A stretch of 64,000 bases of DNA. It comes from Streptomyces echinatus (lineage in GTDB: Bacteria; Actinomycetota; Actinomycetes; Streptomycetales; Streptomycetaceae). The DNA lies in contig NZ_JACHJK010000021.1 in assembly GCF_014203595.1 (NCBI RefSeq), forward strand, positions 36,232 to 100,231. The letters are read 5' to 3'. Shown piece by piece: positions 31,895 through 42,953 of the stretch. Below the pieces are notes generated by a model that ran no database searches, was not told the DNA's origin, and was given only the letters and a program-made list of their open reading frames with translations. The translations under genes were made by a program, and so were the position numbers. Every line of letters starts with the position of its first letter. Within the stretch, counting starts at the first letter, position 1.

Positions 31895-32980
31895 ATGACC
31901 TTGAGGATCGACATCGGCGGCCTGCCGGCCGAGCCAGTGCGGTTCGCTCCCTCGCCGCTGGCCGAGCTGACCGCCATGCTGCACGTGCTGGCCGAACCCG
32001 GTCATCATCCGCAGCTCGCCGACTGGGCCGGGGGTGTCTGGGCCGGGCTGCGGCCGGAACTGGCCGAGCGGCTCAGGGAGGCGGAGTGCCTCTGGCGTTC
32101 CTCGCAGGCCGACTTCCTGCTCCCCGCCCGGCCTCGGTCGACCCTCGCCGAGGAGCTGGACGACGTGGACCGGATCGACGACGAGACGTACGTGACCGCG
32201 GCGCTCGTCATCACGTGCGGCGGCAAGCGGGTCCGGCTCGCGGCGCCGTCGCCGCTCACCGACGCGGCCGCGCGCGAGCGGGCCCTGGACCTGGCCCAGG
32301 CCCGCGGCCCACGGCAAGAGGCCTTCACGGAACGGCTGCTCGCGGACCCGGCCGCAGTGCGGGCGCGAGTGCGGGACACCCTCGAACAGTGTGCCGAGGC
32401 GTTCTTCGACGCGGCCTGGGCGGACGTCACCGTGCGGCTCGCCACCGACCTGCGCCTGAAGAACGACCTGCTGAGGCGCCAGGGCGTCGGCGCGGCACTG
32501 GCCTCGGTGTCCGGCGCCGTCTCCCTGGCACCGGACGGCGACTGCATCATCGTGGACAAGCTGCAGGACAAGGCGACCGCCGCCCACGGCGGCGGGGTCA
32601 CCTTCATACCCAGTGTGTTCGGCAGTCCGCACCTGGTGGTGGTCCACGCGCCCGGATGGCATCCGGTGGTGCAGTACCCCGTGGCCGGGCCGAGCCCTTC
32701 GGAGCCGGTGTCGCTGGACACGGTCACGCTGCGGCTGGAGGCCCTCGCCCATCCGGTGCGGCTGCGGCTGCTGCGTACCCTGGCCCGCGGCCCGCACACC
32801 ACCGGTGAGCTGGCCCACTCCTGGGAACTGTCAGCGCCGGAGGTCTCCCGCCACCTGGCCGTCCTGCGCCGTGCGGGACTGCTCACGGCCCGGCGGCACG
32901 GGCGCTACGTCCGTCACACGCTCAATCTGAGCGAACTGACGGCGCTGGGCACCGACCTGCTGACCGCCGTACTGCGCTGA
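31895..32980 (+). CDS. ArsR-type winged-helix regulator with large N-terminal domain (DUF5937 type)
   Basis: A 361-residue protein. The last 90 residues are a winged helix: LRLEALAHPVRLRLLRTLAR, TTGELAHSWELSAPEVSRHL and LRRAGLLTARRHGRYVRHTL. There is no ELCV Cys metal-site motif as in classic ArsR, so metals are not the likely signal. The N-terminal 250 residues form an all-helical ligand domain common in Streptomyces regulators annotated as DUF5937, with AEPGHHPQLADW near residue 33 and PSVFGSPHLVVVHAPGWHPV near 235. It is divergent from the MFS transporter and shares a perfect palindrome with it. It probably represses the exporter until a ligand binds. Confidence 0.88.
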   Translation: MTLRIDIGGLPAEPVRFAPSPLAELTAMLHVLAEPGHHPQLADWAGGVWAGLRPELAERLREAECLWRSSQADFLLPARPRSTLAEELDDVDRIDDETYVTAALVITCGGKRVRLAAPSPLTDAAARERALDLAQARGPRQEAFTERLLADPAAVRARVRDTLEQCAEAFFDAAWADVTVRLATDLRLKNDLLRRQGVGAALASVSGAVSLAPDGDCIIVDKLQDKATAAHGGGVTFIPSVFGSPHLVVVHAPGWHPVVQYPVAGPSPSEPVSLDTVTLRLEALAHPVRLRLLRTLARGPHTTGELAHSWELSAPEVSRHLAVLRRAGLLTARRHGRYVRHTLNLSELTALGTDLLTAVLR

Positions 32981-33014
32981 GCGGTACCGGCGTGACCGCC
33001 TGTGGTCTCGACGC

Positions 33015-33713
33015 TCACCAGTTGGGCCTCTCAACGTTGCCGTAGGACCAGCTGGGACCCTTCGACATCTCGAAATGCAGGTGCGGACCCGTGACGTTGC
33101 CGGTACTTCCGACCTCGCCGAGCTGCTGGCCCGCGCTGACCTTCTGGCCGGCCCTCACCTGACGCTGCGAGAGGTGGCAGTAGGTGTAGACGTGGCCGTT
33201 GTCCGCGTGCAGGCCGATCCACTGGCCGTAGGCGCCGCCCGCGCCGTTCGACCACTCGATCCTGCCGTCGCGCACGGCGACCACCGGCGTGCCGGAATCT
33301 GCGGCGAAGTCCTGGCCGGTGTGCCGGCCGACGCCGTCCGGCTTCCAGGCGTACGGGCCGCGTGCGAAGAAGCCGAACGTCACCCGGTGATCCGGCACGG
33401 GCGACGGCACGCGACGCTTGCCCGGGGTGCGGCCGTTGCCCCCGCGGGTGGGCGGCCCGGCACTGGTGCAGTCGACGCTGAAGCCGGCATGGCGGCCGAG
33501 GGCGGTCAGTGAGGCACAGCCGGGGATGCCGTCGGCGGCCGCTCCCGTGAAACCCTGGGCGCGTTGCTCGGCGCGGTAGGCGGCTTTGGTCTGTTCCCCG
33601 AAGTGACCGGTGGCGCCGTCGGGAATCTTGTGCCCCCGGGCGATCAGGGCCTTTTGCACGATGCGTATGTCGGCGTTGGTCTTTCCGAACCGAACGTTGG
33701 ACAGAGCGACCAT
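33015..33713 (-). CDS. M23 metallopeptidase with peptidoglycan-binding-like N-terminus
   Basis: A 232-residue protein. Residues about 5-80 look like a PGBD-type fold (VRFGKTNADIRIVQKALIAR, GATGHFGEQTKAAY). The M23 (LytM) domain is residues about 115-232, with zinc ligands in HTGQDF (HxxxD), and HLHF (HxH), plus the conserved WSNGAGGAYGQWIGLHADNG and TGNVTGPHLHFE. Such enzymes cut peptidoglycan cross-bridges or serve as amidase activators. No signal peptide is visible from the chosen ATG, which has a purine-rich AGAGGAAGCGAG upstream; no upstream in-frame extension supplies one. Export by another route, or phage-type lysin use, is possible. Confidence 0.88.
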   Translation of the reverse strand: MVALSNVRFGKTNADIRIVQKALIARGHKIPDGATGHFGEQTKAAYRAEQRAQGFTGAAADGIPGCASLTALGRHAGFSVDCTSAGPPTRGGNGRTPGKRRVPSPVPDHRVTFGFFARGPYAWKPDGVGRHTGQDFAADSGTPVVAVRDGRIEWSNGAGGAYGQWIGLHADNGHVYTYCHLSQRQVRAGQKVSAGQQLGEVGSTGNVTGPHLHFEMSKGPSWSYGNVERPNW

Positions 33714-33976
33714 GGCTGCTCGCTTCCTCTCGTCATTCCCATGGCGTCACGGCCACGGCTCGGTGCGTGCTCACCCACGGCCGGGCCGAGGGCAGCCGAC
33801 CGTGCATACGACCGGTGGACAATGACGATTCGGGCCGTCGCGCAGATGCCCTGCGGCAGTCGCGCGTCACGGCCGGGTCCTCGAAGCCCGCCCCTCACCA
33901 GGGAGGATGGTGACTGAGGAATCGATTCCCACTTTAGTGCCGACCAAGAAGGCGTGCCACCGGAGTTGTGACCGGT

Positions 33977-34420
33977 TCAGTCTCCGGACCAACCCCAGAA
34001 GTAGATCTCCTGTGGCGTCCCCCCGTCGTCGTGCAGTACCGCGCAACGGCCGTGCCCGCGCTCGCCGGCGAGGCCTTGTATCGCCGGGACGTGTGCGCGG
34101 GTCAGCCGTTCGGTGCCGGCGCTCCTGCGGGCCTCTTCGGCGGTCACCGGCTGCACCGCGCAGATCTCGGGCTCCTCGTCCTCACGCTGAATGTGGAACA
34201 CATCGAGAATCGAGTGGGTTCCCGAATGCTGTGTCCACTCGTCGGCCCACAATTCGTCCAGGGACGAAGGCCGGGGGCGGCGTCCCTCCTCGGGAAGCCA
34301 GTCGCCGCCGCGCACCCAGTAGTAGTCGCCGGCGAGGAACACGCTTTGCCGCAACTCCTCCAGCGCGGCGCCGAGATCCTCCTGATACGGCACGTAGTAG
34401 TCCCATGCCGAAGCACCCAT
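33977..34420 (-). CDS. conserved actinobacterial hypothetical protein
   Basis: A 147-residue soluble acidic protein starting MGASAWDYYVPYQEDLGAAL, with many aromatic residues (DYYWVRGGDW), and a C-terminal block ...HGRCAVLHDDGGTPQEIYFW. I recognise the style of a family common in Streptomyces but not a function. GAGGG lies 7 bases before the ATG at 34420, which decides the start; a long upstream in-frame extension is Arg/Pro-rich and unlike protein. It may be an immunity or contact-system component, since such short WDYY proteins often sit near toxin loci, but no toxin is adjacent here. Confidence 0.75.
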   Translation of the reverse strand: MGASAWDYYVPYQEDLGAALEELRQSVFLAGDYYWVRGGDWLPEEGRRPRPSSLDELWADEWTQHSGTHSILDVFHIQREDEEPEICAVQPVTAEEARRSAGTERLTRAHVPAIQGLAGERGHGRCAVLHDDGGTPQEIYFWGWSGD

Positions 34421-35309
34421 CCCACTGCCCTCCGAGTCGGCCGCCGTCGCGGTGGCACGTCGGGAAAACGCTAGCGGGCACCTCTGACAGACCAGGTTCA
34501 TCGCCTGCCGTGAGGGATCGGGTGTGCTGCGCTCGACCGGGCACAGGGACGCCACGCCGCACGGCATCCGGCTGCGGAGGGGCTGGGGGACATGCCGCGC
34601 TGGTCGGCGTGGTGCACACCCTTGCGGGATGCCGACGGGGCGATTCCGGCGCTCGCCTTCCGGGGCAGGTCCGGCGACTGAGACGGTCCGGCCGGCCGAG
34701 CCGGGTTTGATCTTCATGGTCCCCCGTGCACGTACGGGTGGCCGCAGCGAGCCGATCAGTCGTCGATCGGCTTGCGGCAGCGCACGTGCTCTCCTGGGCG
34801 GCAGAGCGAGAAACACCAGGTCATCACCCTTTTGCCCCCCGTCTCGGCACCTGGTCCGCGGTGACGGCCGTGATGCGCCCGCGGCCGGAGGATCCGGCCG
34901 CCATGAGACGCGTGGCCTCCCCCCAGGACGAAGATCACTGGGGCTGGCGCAAACGGTCTACGCGCACATGCTTGACCGATCGACCTGCGGCATCGTAGCT
35001 TCGAACGAACCGACTCGTGGAGCTGCTGGAAGGAGGCGAAGTCGGATGTCGATCATCTCCGAACTGTCTCGCCTCGCTCACCAGATCGCCTGGGCTCCGG
35101 GTCGCGTTGCACACGGCTGCTGAGCGGCCCCCCTTCGTCGGCGTGCCCTTTTGCGGCCCCGGCTTTTTCTGATTTCTGTCACCGGCTGCGGCACGTCGTT
35201 GCGTGCTGATCAACGCTCCGGGTTCTTGAGTTGCGCCACCGAAAGAGAAAGCTCCTCACATGGCGACTAGGACATTCAGGTCGATCGCACACCGAAGTGG
35301 TGATATGCC
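34421..35309. other. 890-base intergenic region before the xdh operon
   Basis: Apart from the 25-residue ORF at 35046, no supported gene was found. The stretch is less GC-rich than its surroundings, especially 34980-35310, and reading frames in it have non-protein-like composition. It probably carries the xanthine dehydrogenase promoter. No clear palindrome or terminator was seen near 35250-35309. Confidence 0.5.
35046..35123 (+). CDS. 25-residue peptide with strong ribosome binding site
   Basis: ATG at 35046 is preceded by AAGGAGG with a 9-base spacing, a near-perfect ribosome binding site. The product is 25 residues, from MSIISELSRLAHQIAW to a tail APGRVAHGC. The first 16 residues can form an amphipathic helix (Ile/Leu on one face, Ser/Glu/Arg/His on the other). 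It lies 187 bases upstream of the xanthine dehydrogenase operon and could be a membrane-active small protein or a translated leader peptide. Nothing beyond the ribosome binding site and composition supports it. Confidence 0.4.
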   Translation: MSIISELSRLAHQIAWAPGRVAHGC

Positions 35310-36778
35310 ATGGTAGCGGCACGCATCACAGTGAATGGGGAAGAAAAGCAGATTTCCCCGGCTGCGCCCCACACCACGGTGCTGGACTTCCTGCGCGATC
35401 GTGGCCTCACCGGCACCAAGGAGGGATGCGCCGAGGGTGAGTGCGGCGCCTGTTCCGTCCTGGTGGCCCGTCCCGGGGTGAACAAGCCGACCGACTGGGT
35501 GGCGGTCAACGCCTGCCTGGTCCCCGTCGCGTCGCTCGACGGTCAGGAAGTCATCACCTCCGAGGGTCTCGCCACCGCCGGCGAACCCGGCACACCGCCC
35601 GCGCTCCACCCGGTGCAGGAGGAGATGGCCGTCCGTGGCGGGTCCCAGTGCGGATACTGCACACCGGGATTCGTCTGCAGCATGGCCGCCGAGTACTACC
35701 GGCCCGACCGTTGTGCGCACGACGAGGGTTCGGCCGACCACGCCGAGGGCGACGCCGAGCACGGTCCGAACGGTTTCGACCTGCACTCGCTGAGCGGAAA
35801 CCTGTGTCGCTGTACCGGCTACCGTCCCATTCGCGATGCCGCGTTCGCCGTCGGCGAGCCCACCGACGAGGACCCGCTGGCCCAGCGCCGCGAACAGGCC
35901 CCGCCTGCCGCGGTCGCCACTGAGTACTCGCAGGACGACAGCACGTTCCTGCGCAAGGACACCCTGGCCGAGACGCTGCAGGTGCTGCGCGAGCGGCCCG
36001 ACGCGGTGGTCGTCGCCGGCTCCACCGACTTCGGCGTCGAGGTCAACATCCGTTCCCGCAGGGCGGAGTGTGTGGTCGCCATCGACCGGCTGCCCGAACT
36101 GCGGGAGCTGCGCGTCGAATCCGACTACATCGAGATCGGGGCGGCGCTGACGCTCACCGAGATCGAGCGCCGCCTCGACGGCGATGTCCCGCTCCTTGCC
36201 GAGCTGTTCCCGCAGTTCGCCTCCCGGCTCATCCGCAACAGCGGAACCCTCGGCGGAAATCTGGGCACCGGTTCGCCCATCGGCGACAGTCCGCCGGTGC
36301 TGCTGGCGCTCGAGGCGTCGCTGGTGCTCGCCGACGCCGACGGTGAACGCGTGGTCCCGCTGGCCGACTACTTCACCGGCTACCGGCAGAGCGTGCGCCG
36401 CCCCGGCGAGCTGATCCGCGCGGTGCGCGTCCCGCTGCCGCTGTCGCCGATCACGGCCTTCCACAAGATCGCCAAGCGGCGCTTCGACGACATCTCCAGC
36501 GTCGCGGTCGCCTTCGCGCTCGACATCGAGGGCGGTGTCGTCCGCAAGGCGCGCATCGGCCTGGGCGGCGTCGCCGCCACCCCGATCCGCTCCTTCGCCA
36601 CGGAAGAGGCGCTGGAGGGCAAGCCCTGGTCGGCGGAGACGGTCGAGGCCGCGGCCCGCGTGCTGCGGGGTGAGGGCACGCCGATGAGCGATCATCGCGC
36701 GAGCTCCCTCTACCGTTCCGCGATGCTCGGCCAGAGCCTGCTGAAGCTGTACGCACAGACCACCGAGGCGGTGTCGTC

Positions 36779-36782
<4 letters not shown>
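35310..36782 (+). CDS. xdhA: xanthine dehydrogenase small subunit (2Fe-2S and FAD)
   Basis: A 490-residue subunit. The N-terminal ferredoxin-type [2Fe-2S] cluster ligands are in GCAEGECGACSVL with a further Cys in NACLVP; the second cluster is CGYCTPGF and NLCRCTGYRP (residues about 110-170). An acidic insertion (AHDEGSADHAEGDAEHGP) interrupts the second cluster domain. The FAD domain (about 195-490) has DAVVVAGSTDFGVEVN, RNSGTLGGNLGTGSPIGD and FHKIAKRRFDDIS. It passes electrons from the molybdenum subunit to NAD. Its last codons overlap the start of the next gene (ATGA), indicating coupled translation. The likely pathway is hypoxanthine/xanthine to urate in purine breakdown. Confidence 0.95.
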
Positions 36783-39161
<2,379 letters not shown>

Positions 39162-39169
<8 letters not shown>

Positions 39170-40031
39170 CATGACGTGGGTGGCCGCGGTCGCGCGGTTG
39201 CGAGCTCGCCGGGAACCCGGCGTGCTCGTGACCGTCGCGACCGTGCGCGGCCACGCGCCCCGCCTGGCCGGTGCCAAACTCGTCGTGGGTCTGACCGAGA
39301 CCTGGGGTTCGATCGGCGGCGGCAACATCGAGGCCGTGGCGATCGACCGGGCCCGCGAACTGATCGCCACGCCCGATCCGGAGCCGGAGCTGATGGAGTT
39401 CGCCCTCAACGACAAGGTCACCAGCCGGCACGGCGTGCAGTGCTGCGGCGGAGCCGTCTCCGTGCTGCTCGAACCGCTGCCGGTGGTGCAGGCGGTGGCG
39501 GTCTTCGGCGTCGGTCACGTCGGGATGGAGCTGGCGCGCATCCTGGCCCGCCACAGCCTGGATCTGCACCTGATCGACACCCGTCCCGACATGCTCGCCG
39601 ACGAACGGCTGGGCGTGCTCGCGGACGCGGTGGCGCAGGTCCACGTGCACCACGTACCGCTCCTTCCGGAGGAGGTGCTCGCGGAGCTGCCCCCCGGCAC
39701 CCACGTCCTGATCATGACCCACGATCACGCCGAGGACGCCGCACTGTGCGACGCCGCCCTGCGCACCTCCGGTCTCGGCTCGATCGGGCTGATCGGCTCG
39801 TCCGCCAAATGGGCGCGGTTCCGCAAGCGCCTGGCCGACGAGGGCGGCCACGACGCCGCCACCATCGACCGGATCAAGACGCCCATCGGCCTGACCGAGA
39901 TCACGGGCAAGGAACCCGCCACGATCGCGGTGAGCGTCGCGGCGGACCTGCTCCGGACCTTCGAGCAGGACCACCAGTGGGCGATGCTGAACTCGGTTCC
40001 GGCGGTACCCGAACGCTCCGCCGGCCGTTAG
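39162..40031 (+). CDS. xdhC: XdhC-family molybdenum cofactor maturation protein
   Basis: A 289-residue protein with the XdhC/CoxI N-terminal domain (VTVATVRGHAPRLAGAKLVV, then SIGGGNIEAVAIDRA) and a C-terminal Rossmann domain (VAVFGVGHVGMELARIL, then MTHDHAEDAALC, and GLIGSSAKWARFRKRL). XdhC proteins bind the cofactor, add the terminal sulfido ligand and insert it into the apo-enzyme. The invariant CCGG (QCCGGAVSVLLEP) expected to act in sulfuration is present at about residues 104-107. Overlap with the xdhB end shows co-expression. A short 15-base tandem repeat lies 15 bases after its stop. Confidence 0.93.
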
Positions 40032-40046
40032 AACACATCCCGGCCG

Positions 40047-40096
40047 CCGGGCACCAGGCGGCCGGGCACCGGGCGGCCGGGCACCGGGCGGCCGGG
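40047..40096. repeat. 15-base tandem repeat, 3.3 copies
   Basis: Unit CCGGGCACCGGGCGG is repeated at 40047-40061 (one mismatch), 40062-40076 and 40077-40091, followed by CCGGG. It lies just past the xdhC stop. The repeat may reflect slippage or add to transcript termination. Confidence 0.7.
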
Positions 40097-40239
40097 TGAA
40101 CGTCCGCGATCGAGGCGTACCCTCTCGGCGACGGGACGCCGAAGTCGACATGCCGACGGCGTACGCGTGCCGGCCGGTCGTGCCCGAGTCCGACGGGGCT
40201 GAACCTGCGCCGACGGTGCCGCCCTCGGCCTCGGCGGCC

Positions 40240-40305
40240 GCCCCCCACCGGCGCTACGCCGCCGCCATGCAGGACCCCGAGGGCAACGAATTCGACGTCG
40301 TCTGA
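40240..40305 (+). pseudogene. C-terminal remnant of a VOC (glyoxalase-like) gene
   Basis: The frame ends RRYAAAMQDPEGNEFDVV followed by a stop. MQDPEGNEFxVV is the typical last strand of VOC proteins; the intact VOC protein at 42954-43382 ends VMQDIEGNEFCLD. The preceding part of the frame is Pro/Ala-rich and unlike a VOC domain, so only the tail remains. Confidence 0.6.
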
Positions 40306-40341
40306 GGGCCGTTGCGACCGGTGCCGGCCACAGCCAGGCGC

Positions 40342-40626
40342 CTCGGTGAACTCGGCCCCGGCGAACCGGGCATGGCCGATGCTGATCCTGGCCGCGAACG
40401 GGTCCGTGACGGCTCGGAGCACTTCGTTCAGCAATTCCTCCGTGAGGTGAGTGCCGCGGTGGTCGAGGTCCGCACCAGGGTGGAGGGCGGCGAGACGGCC
40501 GGCGCGGTCGGCCTCGCCGAGATGGGCCAGGCAAGCGGTGCAGGGCTCGGCGAGACGGCCTCGGCACCCGACGTGGTCGGCGGCCGCGGCACCGTACCCG
40601 CAGTGCGGCCAGGCAGGGGGGTCCAC
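40342..40626 (-). pseudogene. N-terminal fragment of a pentapeptide-repeat protein gene
   Basis: A GTG-start frame of 95 clear residues: WPHCGYGAAAADHVGCRG, then CTACLAHLGEADRAGRL, then ADLDHRGTHLTEELLNEVL and, at the end, IGHARFAGAEFTE. This is the N-terminus of the Streptomyces pentapeptide-repeat family: the W-PHCG Cys-rich head, the LxHRGTxxTxxLLxxLL helix and the first A(D/N)LXX-like repeat (ARFAGAEFT). After residue 95 the frame turns into unrelated sequence with no repeats. The gene is truncated at a junction with the VOC remnant. Confidence 0.65.
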
Positions 40627-40648
40627 GGCTGCGCCGGCCCACGCGGCC

Positions 40649-41287
40649 TCAGTAGCGCTGTGCCTTGGCCAGGACCGGGGTCAGTTTCGGCTCTGCCGGC
40701 TCATGGCTGAAGGCGATGGGCTGCTCCTTCTTCCCGGGCGCGAGATTCTCCGCGCCGACGTACCGCGTCTCGACCACCTTGCCGTCGGAGTTCTTGAAGT
40801 CGATCTGCACGGCGTAGGAGGCTTTGCTGTCGGTCTTGTTGGTGATCGTGACCAGTACGGCCAGCACTCCCCCGCTCTGTGCCCTCGGAATCCCCGTCAT
40901 GCCGACCTCGGAAAGGGCATTCCCCCGGCCTTCGACGTTCTTGAGTTCCTTTTCCGCTGCCGCGCTCCGACGCTGGGTCTCGGCTTCCACCGATGCCTCG
41001 AACTCGGAGGCGCGCGCCGAGGCGGACGACGCCGCGGCGGAGGCGGAAGCCCGGGCCGAGCCGATCGCCGAGGCGGCCGAGGACGCCAGGGCCGACGGCG
41101 GCTCGCCGGAGAACGATGAGGCGTTCGGCGTGCGGGTGGCGCCGGCCGTGGGCGAGGCACCTGCGCCCTCGCCGTTTCCGTCGCCACAGGCCGTGAGCCC
41201 ACCGGCCAGCAGAAGGCCGCCGAGAGCGCTTCCCACGAGGATCCGGCGGCCGGCCCTTACAGAGCCTTTGTGTCGGGTCACAGACAT
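40649..41287 (-). CDS. lipoprotein with Ala/Ser-rich spacer
   Basis: A 212-residue exported lipoprotein. The signal peptide (RRILVGSALGGLLLAGGLTAC) ends in the lipobox LTAC, Cys about 33. Next comes a long Ala/Ser-rich low-complexity stretch (about residues 60-100: SALASSAASAIGSARASASA) that is probably a flexible or helical spacer. The C-terminal domain (about 120-212) has LAVLVTITNKTDSKASYAVQ, and VVETRYVGAENLAPG, the FxxxVxN pattern of a DUF4352/immunoglobulin-like extracellular domain. Anchored on the outer face of the membrane; function unknown. A downstream gap on its 3' side leads to the truncated pentapeptide gene. Confidence 0.85.
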   Translation of the reverse strand: MSVTRHKGSVRAGRRILVGSALGGLLLAGGLTACGDGNGEGAGASPTAGATRTPNASSFSGEPPSALASSAASAIGSARASASAAASSASARASEFEASVEAETQRRSAAAEKELKNVEGRGNALSEVGMTGIPRAQSGGVLAVLVTITNKTDSKASYAVQIDFKNSDGKVVETRYVGAENLAPGKKEQPIAFSHEPAEPKLTPVLAKAQRY

Positions 41288-41645
41288 GGTGCCGTCCCAG
41301 GGGTGCGAGGGGACGGGGTGCCGTCCCAAGGGTTCGTTGGTCCTGGTCTCCATCGTCGGCACCGGGTCCGGCACCCGCGAGTCGGGGACGGCCGATCCGC
41401 GGCGCCCGCGAGTGACCGGATGACTTCGCCGGGTGTGCACTCGTCGCGTGTCAAGTCCCGAATATCAGGAACATGTGCCGTCTCGCCCGCTTCGGCGTAA
41501 TGGAAGCAGGCCGGAAACACCAGCCGGCCCGCCAGAACCGTTTCGGAGAATTCCTGGCGGGACCGACCGGCTGGACCGGGGACCGATAACAGGGCTCCTG
41601 AACCCTCAGGGGCTGACAGTAATCGTTTCAGCAGAGGAGAAAATC

Positions 41646-42038
41646 ATGAACCGCATTTCTCGCAAGCAGCGTTTCGCCATGCTGGCCGCCACGGCCACTC
41701 TGGCCGCAGGCGGAGCGCTTCTGCCGTCCGGCGCCTTCGCCGCACCAGCCGCCCCGCACCCGCAGGTCGTAGCAGCGGCCGAGGCCAACGCCCACCAGCT
41801 CACAGATCAGAACAAGATCACAACCGTCATCAAGACCTCGACCCGTACCAGTACCAAGCAGCTGCCCGGCGGCAGGCTTCAAATCACCATTACCAAGACC
41901 ACGACCGTCATCAAGATGAAGGATGATCAGGTGATCTCGAAGAAGGTCACCACGGTCAAGCGCCAGAAGACCGTCGACATGGAATTCCACAACGGAAATC
42001 ACCACCGCCACAACGATGCGAACGCGGATGATGAATAG
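41646..42038 (+). CDS. secreted Thr/Lys/Val beta-repeat protein with His-rich tail
   Basis: A 130-residue exported protein not recognised as a named family. The signal peptide (MNRISRKQRFAMLAATATLAAG...) ends near AFAAP (residue about 35). The mature part has near-repeats of short beta strands: KITTVIKTSTRTSTK, LQITITKTTTVIK, VISKKVTTVKRQK. It ends in an acidic His/Asn tail, HNGNHHRHNDANADDE, that could bind metal. Alternating Thr/Lys and Val/Ile suggests a cross-beta or surface-fibre structure. GGAGA lies 7 bases before the ATG. It has lower GC than its neighbours (codons such as AAG, ATC, ACC mixed with AAA, AAT), a possible sign of separate origin. A hairpin terminator follows. Confidence 0.75.
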   Translation: MNRISRKQRFAMLAATATLAAGGALLPSGAFAAPAAPHPQVVAAAEANAHQLTDQNKITTVIKTSTRTSTKQLPGGRLQITITKTTTVIKMKDDQVISKKVTTVKRQKTVDMEFHNGNHHRHNDANADDE

Positions 42039-42070
42039 GGAATAGGTCGGCCCTTCCGACCCACGGCCGG

Positions 42071-42107
42071 CCCTGGCCGGGCGCCACGAAAGGCAGCCCG
42101 GCCAGGG
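42071..42107 (+). terminator. hairpin terminator
   Basis: CCCTGGCCGGGC (42071-42082) and GCCCGGCCAGGG (42096-42107) are perfect 12-base arms around a 13-base loop, 33 bases past the stop of the beta-repeat protein gene. Confidence 0.75.
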
Positions 42108-42191
42108 TCGGACCGGGCGACCCGCGCGTGGACCGGAGCCGGGTGCCGGTGGGCTCGTCAACCGCCGTGTGCCAAAAAGCCCGCGATCGGC

Positions 42192-42911
42192 ATGTGCGCC
42201 CTCATGACCACCGCCACGGCGGCGCCCGACCCGGTGCCGGCTCGGGCCGGGGAAGCCGGGACGGCAGCCTCCGGCTATCTGAACCTGCAGCAGTGCGTGT
42301 ACTACGCGGCATCGCTCACCGATCACTTCACGACGGTGCTCACGCCGAGCGGTGACGGCCGGTACTCCACCGGCACCAAGCTCTCAGGCACCCCGGACAC
42401 CCAGCCCTCGTGCGGCCCCGGCAACGGCAACGGCAACCACGTGCCCATCACCCTGCTGCCGGGCGTCAAGGCGCTGGACCTGCGGGCCGGCCGCTTCCTC
42501 AACCTGCACCAGTGCGACTACTACTACGGCCGGAACACCGACCATTTCGCCGGCTTCGTCACACCGAGCGGCGACGGCCGGTACGCGACGGGTACGAACG
42601 TCTCCAACTCCCCCGACACCGCCGTGACGTGCGGCCTCGGCAACGGCAACCACGTGCCCCACCAACCGCTCTCGGGCGTCGAGGCCCTGGACCTGAGCGC
42701 GGGCCGCTACCTCAACCTGCACCAGTGCGTGTACTACTCGGAGGCGGACACCAGCCATCTGACGACGGTGGTGCCGACCTCCGACAGCAGGTTCGCGACC
42801 GGGACGAAGGTCTCCGACAGTGCCGGCACCAGGCCTGCCTGCGGCCCCGGCGACGGAGACCACGTGCTCGTACCGCTGCTGTCCAGCGTCAGGAGCTTCC
42901 CGCTGGCCTGA
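42192..42911 (+). CDS. three-repeat Cys-pair protein, probably secreted, 5' end unclear
   Basis: A 239-residue protein made of three tandem repeats of about 70 residues. Each begins YLNLxQCxYYxxxxTDHF, continues with SGDGRYxTGT and xxSxxPDT, has a second Cys (CGPGNGN or similar) and ends HVPxxxLxGVxALDL. One Cys pair per repeat suggests a disulfide-bonded secreted domain. The N-terminus MCALMTTATAAPDPV looks like the end of a signal peptide; the upstream in-frame codons do not complete it, so the true start may be upstream in another frame after a frameshift, or the signal is degenerate. Not recognised as a named family. The repeats decay from first to third. Confidence 0.7.
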   Translation: MCALMTTATAAPDPVPARAGEAGTAASGYLNLQQCVYYAASLTDHFTTVLTPSGDGRYSTGTKLSGTPDTQPSCGPGNGNGNHVPITLLPGVKALDLRAGRFLNLHQCDYYYGRNTDHFAGFVTPSGDGRYATGTNVSNSPDTAVTCGLGNGNHVPHQPLSGVEALDLSAGRYLNLHQCVYYSEADTSHLTTVVPTSDSRFATGTKVSDSAGTRPACGPGDGDHVLVPLLSSVRSFPLA

Positions 42912-42953
42912 GAGCAGCCCCGTGCCCTCTGGCCACAGGTACGCGGAGGACAC

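Noticed and set aside
34524..35045. Small open frames in the gap before xdh
   Set aside because: Arg/Pro/Ala-rich composition, weak ribosome binding sites and no family resemblance.
40047..40096. 15-base repeats as a possible CRISPR or integration site
   Set aside because: Direct, gapless copies with no spacers and no cas genes; simple tandem repeat.
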